Shown here piece by piece: positions 56,402 through 63,093 of a stretch of DNA of 64,000 nucleotides (position 1 is its first letter; every line of letters begins with the position of its first letter). The DNA is taken from contig NZ_CP108423.1 of NCBI RefSeq assembly GCF_035917235.1, positions 4,617,501-4,681,500 on the forward strand, given 5' to 3'. The DNA comes from Streptomyces sp. NBC_01294. Lineage in GTDB: Bacteria; Actinomycetota; Actinomycetes; Streptomycetales; Streptomycetaceae. Below the pieces are notes generated by a model. It was not told the origin of the DNA. It did not search any database and was given only the letters and a program-made list of their open reading frames with translations. The translations under genes and the position numbers were made by a program.

Positions 56402-56416
56402 CTGACGCCACATCAG
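56402..56416. promoter_or_regulatory. TetR-type operator, copy 6 (one mismatch)
   Basis: CTGACG-CCA-CATCAG followed by CTAG. One base in the right arm differs from the consensus. It ends 13 bases before the start of the EthD-like gene. Confidence 0.65.
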
Positions 56417-56429
56417 CTAGACCGTTCCC

Positions 56430-57311
56430 ATGACGACAGGAGAGCAGAGCCCCCAGCAGGCCCCCCGGCAGAACCCGCCGCGCGACACCCGCGTCGACGA
56501 CTACGCCGAGCTCGCGGCCGTAGGCCCCTACGGCGTCCGCCCCGGCCACGCGCTGATCACCATGGTGGAACCGCACCCGGGCCACGAGTACGCGTACAAC
56601 CGCTGGTACGAGGACGACCACTACTACGCCGGCGCCATGGCCATGCCCTGGATGTACGCGGGCCGCCGCTGGGTGGCCACCCGCGAGCTCCAAGAGCTGC
56701 GCTACCCCGAGAAGTCGGCCGTCGCCCAGCCGGTCACCGCCGGCTGCTACATATCGACGTACTGGGTCACCGAGGGCCGCTACGACGAGCACATGAAGTG
56801 GACCGTCGGCATCAACAAGCGCCTGAACCGCGACGGGCGGGTCTACCAGGACCGCACCCACGTCTTCACGTCGTTCCAGGACCACGCGGCCACCGTCTAC
56901 CGCGACGGCGCCGCCGGCCCGCGGGACTTCCACGCCCTCGACCACCCGTACGCCGGTCTGGTGGTCCAGGTCGTCGACGCCGACGGACCCGAGCAGCGGG
57001 CGGAGCTGCTGGAGTGGCTGCGCTCACGCGCCCTGCCGAAGCGGCTGCACGGTTCCCCGGCCGCGATGGTGACGGTCTTCCGGCCCACCCCGCTGCCCGG
57101 TGACCGGATGACGTACGTCAAGCAGGTCGAGGGGGTCGACACCCGTCTCACGCTGCTGTGGTTCCTCCAGGAGGACCCCCGGACCTGCTGGGACCGGTTC
57201 CAGGGGCTGGACACCGAGGTCGCGGAGGCGGGGCTGGGGCGGGTGGAGTTGGTGGCGCCGTTCATCCCGACGGTGCCGGGGACCGACCGCTACGTCGACC
57301 AACTGCGCTGA
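56430..57311 (+). CDS. EthD-like dimeric alpha/beta-barrel protein
   Basis: A 293-aa cytoplasmic protein. Its first half has HALITMVEPHPGHEYAYNRW, then YEDDHYYAGAMAMPWMYAGR, a pattern (YNxWY..xH) like the EthD/ferredoxin-like barrels that take part in ring or ether degradation. A second half with KQVEGVDTRLTLLWFLQE may be a second barrel repeat. No catalytic residues can be assigned. The operator copy 6 sits directly in front of the start, which puts it in the same regulon as the amidohydrolase, LLM and SDR genes. There is no strong Shine-Dalgarno; the leader seems very short. A hairpin follows the gene. Confidence 0.72.
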   Translation: MTTGEQSPQQAPRQNPPRDTRVDDYAELAAVGPYGVRPGHALITMVEPHPGHEYAYNRWYEDDHYYAGAMAMPWMYAGRRWVATRELQELRYPEKSAVAQPVTAGCYISTYWVTEGRYDEHMKWTVGINKRLNRDGRVYQDRTHVFTSFQDHAATVYRDGAAGPRDFHALDHPYAGLVVQVVDADGPEQRAELLEWLRSRALPKRLHGSPAAMVTVFRPTPLPGDRMTYVKQVEGVDTRLTLLWFLQEDPRTCWDRFQGLDTEVAEAGLGRVELVAPFIPTVPGTDRYVDQLR

Positions 57312-57346
57312 GGGGGCCGACGGCCAACCCGGCCGTACGCGGACAT

Positions 57347-57364
57347 GGCCGAGCCCCCTCGGCC
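57347..57364 (+). terminator. Hairpin after the EthD-like gene
   Basis: GGCCGAG (57347-57353) and CTCGGCC (57358-57364) with a 4-base CCCC loop, 36 bases after the stop. Confidence 0.6.
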
Positions 57365-57482
57365 AAGACGGCGGACCGGTCGAGAGGGCTCTAGTCAGTG
57401 GTGCAGGTGGTGCAGGTGATGCTGGCGGTACAGGTGGTGCAGATCGATATGAGGGCGAGACGGTTGGGACGTGTCGTGATCT

Positions 57483-57692
57483 TCAGACGAGGCGTCCCAG
57501 CCGGCCCTCGGTGACGTCGGCGACGAACGAGGTCCAGGAGCCGGGCGCGAAGGTGAGGGACGGACCGTCCTGCACCTTCGAGTCGCGGACGGCGATGGCC
57601 TCCACGGCGGGGGACTTGACCTCGACGCAGGCGCCGTTGGCAGAGTAGGAGGACTTGATCCAGTTGGCCGTGGCGCCCTGACGAATAGCCAT
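57483..57692 (-). CDS. DUF397-domain protein
   Basis: A 69-aa protein with the DUF397 hallmark WIKSSYSANGACVEVKSP, then AVRDSKVQDGPSLTFAPGSW and FVADVTEGRL. Such proteins are almost always encoded beside an XRE-type regulator with a DUF5753 domain, as here (200 bp upstream, same direction), and are thought to be partner or antagonist proteins; BldB and WhiJ-type systems are the known relatives. GGAGAG precedes the ATG. Downstream lies a His-rich-coding tandem GGTGGTGCA repeat (57397-57442) without a gene. Confidence 0.9.
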   Translation of the reverse strand: MAIRQGATANWIKSSYSANGACVEVKSPAVEAIAVRDSKVQDGPSLTFAPGSWTSFVADVTEGRLGRLV

Positions 57693-57892
57693 GTTTCTCT
57701 CCGGTGAGCGAGTAGTTCCGGTGTCTTGTCGGCCATTGCTCCGGCTGACCTGATCGACGCTACCCGCAGCTCCTGATAGGTGAAGTGGGCATTCACCCGA
57801 CCGAGTGGCATATTCCGTTCAGGCCTTCTGTGGCTGGGGAGTGACGGTGTACCGTACCGACCCCTTCGCTTCCGGCCCCGTGCATCACGGGC

Positions 57893-58777
57893 TTATTCGC
57901 CCCTGTCCTGATATTTCTTGATGGTGTCGGAGATGAACTGACGGGTGTCGTCGACGTTGAGGGCCTGCGCGCGCAGGTGCTCGTACATCACGCTGTACTT
58001 CTGGACGTCGTTGGCCTTCTCCAGGTACAGGTCGCTCGTCACGCCCTCGATGTAGACGACCGTCGAGTCGGACGCGTCCGGGAACTCCAGGATCGCGTAC
58101 TGGCCGTTGACGCCCGGATGCGCGCCCAGCGAGAAGGGCATCACCTGCACGGTGACGTGCGGCTGCTCCGACTGCTCTATCAAGTACTCGAGCTGCCGGA
58201 TCATCAACTGGGAGTCGCCCACCCGCCGGCACAGCGCCGCCTCGTCGATGACCGCCCACAGGCGCAGCGGTCCGAGCTCCGGGTTGTTGTTCTCCGTCTC
58301 CGAGAGCCGCTTCTGCCGGTGCATGCGCACCTGGACCCGTTTGTCCACGTCGGCCGGGGCGGTCTCCGGCCACGCACCGCGGACGAGGGCCTGCGCGTAC
58401 TCCGTGGTCTGGAGCAGCCCGGGGATCACCAGGGGCTCGTAGGTGCGCAGGCTGGCGGCGTCCGTCTCCAGGCCGATGTAGACGCTGTACGGGATGTCGC
58501 CGAAGGCGTGCCACCAGCCCTGCTGGCGGGAGTCCTTCGCCATCTGCATGAGGGAGTCGATGAGCCGGCGGTCCTCGACCTCGTACACGTCGCACAGGTC
58601 GCGGACGTCGCGCTGGCTGATGGAACGGCGGCCGTTCTCCAGCCGGCTGATCTTCGACTGGGAGACGAGGAGGCGCTCGGCGACCTGTTCGGCCGTCATG
58701 CCCTTGTCCTCGCGGAGCTTGCGCAACTCCATGCCCAGTCGGCGGCGTCGGACGGTGGGATTGACATTGGACGCCAC
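57893..58777 (-). CDS. XRE-family regulator with DUF5753 domain
   Basis: A 294-aa DNA-binding regulator. The helix-turn-helix lies at residues 10-65 (RRRRLGMELRKLREDKGMTA, EQVAERLLVSQSKISRLENG). The C-terminal DUF5753 domain has YEPLVIPGLLQTTEYAQAL, MHRQKRL, LWAVIDEAALCRRVG and VQVMPFSLGAHPG. This is the WhiJ-like type found in many copies in Streptomyces and paired with DUF397 proteins in development or antibiotic control. The GTG start follows GGAGG at 10 bases. It is 360 bp from the next gene upstream, and that region contains phased CGCAA repeats. Confidence 0.93.
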   Translation of the reverse strand: MASNVNPTVRRRRLGMELRKLREDKGMTAEQVAERLLVSQSKISRLENGRRSISQRDVRDLCDVYEVEDRRLIDSLMQMAKDSRQQGWWHAFGDIPYSVYIGLETDAASLRTYEPLVIPGLLQTTEYAQALVRGAWPETAPADVDKRVQVRMHRQKRLSETENNNPELGPLRLWAVIDEAALCRRVGDSQLMIRQLEYLIEQSEQPHVTVQVMPFSLGAHPGVNGQYAILEFPDASDSTVVYIEGVTSDLYLEKANDVQKYSVMYEHLRAQALNVDDTRQFISDTIKKYQDRGE

Positions 58778-59134
58778 GTGAACGGCACCTCCGCCTTCTT
58801 CTGTCGTGCAGCAGCTGTCTCTCTGCGTGTCTGGTGTTGAGCAGACTGCCACCGAAGCGGGCGGCGCCGCTGGGGAACGGCCGGGAAAACAGACGCGCGG
58901 GGTGGCGGGGTCGGCGAACCGGCCCCGCCACCCCGCGCGCTGGCGGCTCCCGAACCGGGTCTTTGCGGACGTCGGTCCCGGCGATGGCGTTGCGATGTGT
59001 TGCGCTGTATTGCGGTGGAACGGGACGGAGATGTGGTGCGGTGGAGCGGTGCGGACCCGGGGACCCGGGGATCCGAGGACCCGGAAATCCGGGATCCGGG
59101 ACCCCGGGGATCCGGGCCTGCCACTGCGGGTGGA
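58778..59134. other. Intergenic region of 357 bp with phased repeats
   Basis: No gene is seen. TTGCG occurs at 58990, 59000 and 59010 with an exact 10-bp period (CGCAA on the minus strand), about 215-240 bases upstream of the XRE start. From 59052 to 59116 there is a run of overlapping GGATCCGG/GACCCGGGG-type direct and inverted repeats, which may end transcription of the GPP34 gene. Confidence 0.6.
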
Positions 59135-59869
59135 TCAGTGCGCGGCCGCGCGGGCCATCGCACCCGTCCGGCGCGGCTGCAGCGGGACACTGCTCGCCGT
59201 GGCCCGGCCCGGCGGTGCCGGTGCGCGGTCACGGCGCGGCTGTACCGCCACACCGTTCTGGACGTCCATCACGGCATGCGCCACGAGTCCGCCCATCGGG
59301 TCGTGCCGGATCAGGTCCCGCAGCCGGGACCTGGACGACCGCCCCTCGTTGCCGGGGTACAGGTGCTTGCCGAGTCCGACCGCGTGGGCCAGTGCGGCAA
59401 GCGCCGCGGTCCGCGGGTCCGGCGGTACGCCGGTGCGGATCGCACTGTCGAGCCGGGCTCGGATCTCCCGGCTGATCTCCGTGTCCGTCGCCTGGTAGCG
59501 AGTTGTCGGCAACACTCCGCACATCTGACCCGCGACGGCATGGACCATGCCGCAGCGCTCCAGATGAGCGAGGTAAATCTGACGGAGCCCCAACCGGGGT
59601 CCGCCGATCCAGTGGACGGCCCGTACCGGGCTGCCGCGCCTGCGCAGCAGTTCCAGTGCGGAGTCCAGAGTCGGATCTCCTGTCGGCCGTGGCATCACCA
59701 CGGCGATACGATCCCCATCAGGGGCTATCCGTCCTGCCAGAGCCAGCTCCACTAGCTGTGCCCCGGCCAGGCCGAGGTCGAGCGACTGCGGCTGCGCCGT
59801 GGTACCCGTGGCCGGGTCCAAGGCGAGCAGTAGAAGCTCCTCCGGAATTGTTCTGCGGCTCCTGCCCAT
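59135..59869 (-). CDS. GPP34 (GOLPH3/Vps74-like) family protein
   Basis: A 244-aa protein of the GPP34 family, the bacterial relatives of Golgi phosphoprotein 3. The family features are RTIPEELLLLALDPATGTT at the N-terminus, LAGAQLVELALAGRIAPDGD and, in the middle, RYQATDTEISREIRARLDSA, followed by RTAALAALAHAVGL. In Streptomyces these proteins are numerous and of unknown role, perhaps membrane-lipid binding. GGGAGG lies before the ATG. Divergent from the carboxypeptidase gene. Confidence 0.9.
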   Translation of the reverse strand: MGRSRRTIPEELLLLALDPATGTTAQPQSLDLGLAGAQLVELALAGRIAPDGDRIAVVMPRPTGDPTLDSALELLRRRGSPVRAVHWIGGPRLGLRQIYLAHLERCGMVHAVAGQMCGVLPTTRYQATDTEISREIRARLDSAIRTGVPPDPRTAALAALAHAVGLGKHLYPGNEGRSSRSRLRDLIRHDPMGGLVAHAVMDVQNGVAVQPRRDRAPAPPGRATASSVPLQPRRTGAMARAAAH

Positions 59870-59948
59870 CCATGCCTCCCCGCGTGGATGAGTGACAGGG
59901 TGACGCCTCTCACATTCATCTGTCGAGAGCGCGTGGCCGCTTTGTGGG

Positions 59949-59976
59949 GGAACCCGCAGCTATGTCGTTCTCGTCT
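59949..59976 (+). promoter_or_regulatory. Possible sigma-E-type ECF promoter
   Basis: GGAAC at 59949-59953 and CGTCTA at 59972-59977 with about 18 bases between, close to the GGAAC-N18-GTC pattern of Streptomyces sigma-E promoters. It lies about 80 bases before the GTG of the D,D-carboxypeptidase gene, a cell-wall function that fits the sigma-E cell-envelope regulon. No experimental support. Confidence 0.45.
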
Positions 59977-60055
59977 AGCACGGGGGCGATGCTCCCGAGA
60001 CGGGACACTGTTAGACATTCGGACAGCCGAACGTGGCGGCGATGGAGGAGGAACG

Positions 60056-62965
60056 GTGGCGGGCGAGTCCCCCGACAAGTCGGTAGATGCAGGAGCGCCG
60101 GGGGCGGCGGAGTCGTCCGCGGAGCATGATCCGAGGCTGTCGGTGTTCCGGCCGAGGGAACCCGAGGGCGGGGCCAAGGCCGTCGATGCCGGCGCCGATG
60201 CCGATGCCGATGTCGATTCCGACGCCGGCGAAGCGGGTGCCGCGGCGGAGACCGCAGCCGAAGCTGCCGTCGAGGCCGAGGCCGAGGCCGGTCGGCGGGA
60301 TCCGCTGCGGGAGGCGGTGGCGGCCTGGGTGGCCACGACCGACGAATCCGCGCGGTCGGACGCCGATTCCGCGTCGGGCGAAGCCGCGGACACGGATTCC
60401 GTAGCCGCGGACACGGATTCCGTTTCTGTGGACGCGGATGAGTCCGCCGCCGACGTGAAGCCCGCGGACCGCGGGCGCAAGCCGGATGCCGCGCCGACGG
60501 GCGCCGCCGCTTCGGGTGCTCGCGCCGAACAGGCGGATGCGGACTCGGATTCAGATTCGGATTCCGGTTCTACTTCCGGTTCCGCTTCCGAGTCGGCCCC
60601 CGCCCCGGCCTCGGCAGGCGAGGCGAAGCCTGCGGGCGGCGCGCGCACTGCGGTCTTCCGTGCGCCGAAGTTCGATTCCGGTTCTACGTCCGACCCGGCT
60701 GCCGACGCGAAGTCCGCGGCTTCTGCCGCGGAGGAGCCGAAGCCTGCTCCTGCGGCTTCGGCGCCTGCTGACAGTGAGCGCACTGCCGTCTTCCGTGCCC
60801 CCCGGTTTGATTCCGCTTCTACGTCGGCCGCAGCTGCCGGCGCGAAGCCTTCGGCTCCCGCTGCGGAGGATTCGAAGCCTGTTCCCGCGGCTTCGGGGCC
60901 TGCTGACAGTGAGCGCACTGCGGTCTTCCGTGCCCCCCGGTTTGATTCCGCTTCTACGTCGGCCGCAGCTGCCGGCGCGAAGCCTTCGGCTCCTGCCGCG
61001 GAGAAGCCGAAGTCCGCTCCCGCGGCCGACGAGCCCGCGGACAGCGAGCGCACGGCCGTGTTCCGTGCCGTGAAGCCGGGTTCCGCTTCGACCCCCGCCG
61101 CGGCGCCGGTCCGTGAGCCCGAGCCCGCGGCCGAGGAGCCGGCGGACAGCGAGCGCACGGCCGTGTTCCGTGCCGTGAAGCCGGGTTCCGCTTCCGGCCC
61201 TGCCGCGGCCCCGGCCCGTGAGCCGCGGCCCGCGGCCGAGCGGCCTGCGGACAGCGAGAGCACCGCCGTCTTCCGGGCCCCGAAGCCCGCGCCCGCCCCC
61301 GCGACCGAGGAGGCGGCCGACAGCGAGCGCACGGCCGTCTTCCGCGCCGTGAAGCCGGACGCCGCCAAGCCGGACGCCTTCAGGCGGGACGCCGCCAAGC
61401 CGGACGCCGTGAAGCCGCCGACCGCCCCGTCATCGGGCGCCGCGCCGGATGCCGCCAAGTCGACGACGCCCGCGCCCCCCAAGGGCAGCACTTTCGTGCC
61501 CCTGCGTCCGCAGGGCGGCTCGTCCAGGCCCCAGGCCGGCCAGCTCCCTCCGAAGGCTCCGGCCCCTGCCGGCCCTCCGGCCCCTCCCGCCCCGGCTGCC
61601 CCCGCCGCCCCCTCGGCGTCCGTGTCCGCCGCCGAGCGGCTCGCGCGCTCCGAGCGGACCACCCAGCAGCCCCTGCCGCCCAAGCCGCCGCTCGACATGC
61701 TGGCGGACCTCACGAACAACCCGCCCCCGCCGCCGAGCCCGATGCGCACGGCCGTCCGGCGGTTCAAGATCTACGCCCCGCTCGTCGCGCTCCTGGCGAT
61801 CATCCTGGCCGTCGTGCAGCTGGTGCGCCCGCTGCCCGAGCCGAAGCTCGTCATGACCGCGACGTCCTCGTACACCTTCGAGGGCTCCAAGCCCCAGCTG
61901 CCCTGGCCCTCCGAGGGCCAGGCCTACATGGCCGCAGCCGGCCTCGGCACGCTCGGCCAGTCCGGCGAGCAGAAGCCCGTGCCGATCGCCAGCGTCACCA
62001 AGTCGATGACGGCGTACATCATCCTGCGCGACCACCCCATCAAGAAGGGTGAGCAGGGCGCGATGATCGACATCGACAAGACGGCCGAGACCGAGGGCAA
62101 GAAGAACGACTCGGTCAACAACGAGTCCACCCTCGACACGGTCAAGGAGGGCGAGAAGATCTCGGAGTACGACGCGATCGCCGCCCTCATGATCCCGTCG
62201 GCCAACAACATCGCGCGGCTGCTCGCGCGCTGGGACGCCGGTTCCCAGGAGGCGTTCGTCAAGAAGATGAACGACACCGCCAAGGAACTCGGCATGACCA
62301 AGACCACGTACACGGACCCCTCGGGTCTGGACGCGACCACGGTCAGCACCGCCGAGGACCAGGTGAAGCTGGGCCTGAAGCTCGTGGAGATGGAGACGCT
62401 GCTCGACATCACCAAGAAGCCCAGCTGGGTCGACCCGTCCGGCAAGAACTGGCCGAACTGGAACCGCCTGGTTCCGTACAACGACTCGCTCGGCATCAAG
62501 ACCGGTACGACGACGAAGGCCGGTGGAAACCTCCTCTTCGCCGCGCAGAAGAAGATCGGCAACACCAACCAGCTGATCGTCGGGGCCGTCCTCGGCCAGC
62601 ACAAGGCGCCGATCATCGACACCGTCATCGCCGCGAGCAAGCAGCTCATGCTCGCCACCCAGAAGGCCCTCGAAGGCGCGACCGTCGTGAAGAAGGGCCA
62701 GGTCGTGGGCTACGTGGACGACGGCCTCGGCAACCGGACGCCGGTCGTGGCCACCGCCGACGTGCAGGCGGTCGGCTGGGCCTCGCTGACCGTCGACGTC
62801 AAGCTCGCGAACGGCGGCGGCAAGCTGCCGCAGACCGCGAAGGCCGGCACCGAGGTCGGTGTGCTGACCGTCGGCGAGGGTGCGAGCCAGGTCAAGGTGC
62901 CGGTGGCGCTGCAGAGCGACCTGGCCGCGCCGGGGATCGGCAGCAAGCTGACGCGCATCGGCTGA
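60056..62965 (+). CDS. D-alanyl-D-alanine carboxypeptidase with long repeat-bearing cytoplasmic region
   Basis: A 969-aa membrane-anchored penicillin-binding protein. The first about 560 residues are acidic, Ala/Ser/Pro-rich and cytoplasmic, with seven copies of an ERTAVFRA-type motif (for example DSERTAVFRAPRF, DSERTAVFRAVKPG, DSESTAVFRAPK). A single helix (PLVALLAIILAVVQLV) leads to the extracytoplasmic peptidase_S11 domain with SxxK in PIASVTKSMTAY, SxN in IPSANNIARLL and KTG in LGIKTGTTTKAG. The C-terminal beta domain ends SKLTRIG. The GTG start has GGAGGA 5 bases upstream; the earlier in-frame start at 59888 has none. The repeats resemble those of other Streptomyces homologues; Thr in RTAVF could be a kinase target (inference). 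Confidence 0.93.
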   Translation: MAGESPDKSVDAGAPGAAESSAEHDPRLSVFRPREPEGGAKAVDAGADADADVDSDAGEAGAAAETAAEAAVEAEAEAGRRDPLREAVAAWVATTDESARSDADSASGEAADTDSVAADTDSVSVDADESAADVKPADRGRKPDAAPTGAAASGARAEQADADSDSDSDSGSTSGSASESAPAPASAGEAKPAGGARTAVFRAPKFDSGSTSDPAADAKSAASAAEEPKPAPAASAPADSERTAVFRAPRFDSASTSAAAAGAKPSAPAAEDSKPVPAASGPADSERTAVFRAPRFDSASTSAAAAGAKPSAPAAEKPKSAPAADEPADSERTAVFRAVKPGSASTPAAAPVREPEPAAEEPADSERTAVFRAVKPGSASGPAAAPAREPRPAAERPADSESTAVFRAPKPAPAPATEEAADSERTAVFRAVKPDAAKPDAFRRDAAKPDAVKPPTAPSSGAAPDAAKSTTPAPPKGSTFVPLRPQGGSSRPQAGQLPPKAPAPAGPPAPPAPAAPAAPSASVSAAERLARSERTTQQPLPPKPPLDMLADLTNNPPPPPSPMRTAVRRFKIYAPLVALLAIILAVVQLVRPLPEPKLVMTATSSYTFEGSKPQLPWPSEGQAYMAAAGLGTLGQSGEQKPVPIASVTKSMTAYIILRDHPIKKGEQGAMIDIDKTAETEGKKNDSVNNESTLDTVKEGEKISEYDAIAALMIPSANNIARLLARWDAGSQEAFVKKMNDTAKELGMTKTTYTDPSGLDATTVSTAEDQVKLGLKLVEMETLLDITKKPSWVDPSGKNWPNWNRLVPYNDSLGIKTGTTTKAGGNLLFAAQKKIGNTNQLIVGAVLGQHKAPIIDTVIAASKQLMLATQKALEGATVVKKGQVVGYVDDGLGNRTPVVATADVQAVGWASLTVDVKLANGGGKLPQTAKAGTEVGVLTVGEGASQVKVPVALQSDLAAPGIGSKLTRIG
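60764..61033 (+). repeat. Near-identical 135-bp tandem duplication within the carboxypeptidase gene
   Basis: Two successive 135-bp (45-codon) units, one from about 60764 and the other from about 60899, each starting CCTGCTGACAGTGAGCG and coding for the same ERTAVFRAPRFDSAS segment, differ at only a few positions in most of their length. The rest of the repeat region is more diverged. This points to a recent in-frame duplication. Confidence 0.8.
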
Positions 62966-62985
62966 CATCCGGTGAGAGCGTGGTT

Positions 62986-63015
62986 CCGGCGCCCCGGGCA
63001 ACCCCGGGGCGCCGG
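62986..63015 (+). terminator. Strong terminator after the carboxypeptidase gene
   Basis: Perfect 13-bp arms CCGGCGCCCCGGG (62986-62998) and CCCGGGGCGCCGG (63003-63015) with a 4-base loop, 20 bases past the stop. Confidence 0.85.
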
Positions 63016-63043
63016 GGCGCGTCTTGGCACCCGGGATGTGTGC

Positions 63044-63069
63044 GGGTGTGGGTGTGGGTGTGGGTGTGG
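63044..63069 (+). repeat. (GGGTGT)n repeat, canonical G-quadruplex motif
   Basis: Four GGG runs separated by TGT (63044-63064), followed by TGTGG. The tract is on the coding strand, 30 bases before the GTG of the next gene and within its probable 5' leader or promoter. It fits the pattern for a stable G4 in DNA or RNA. Confidence 0.75.
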
Positions 63070-63093
63070 ACTGACGTGTTGGGGAGTGTGGCA

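Noticed and set aside
57395..57811. A His-rich protein frame over the DUF397 gene
   Set aside because: The HHLYRQHHLHHLHH ending comes from a simple GGTGGTGCA repeat out of phase with the clear DUF397 gene; no start signal supports it.
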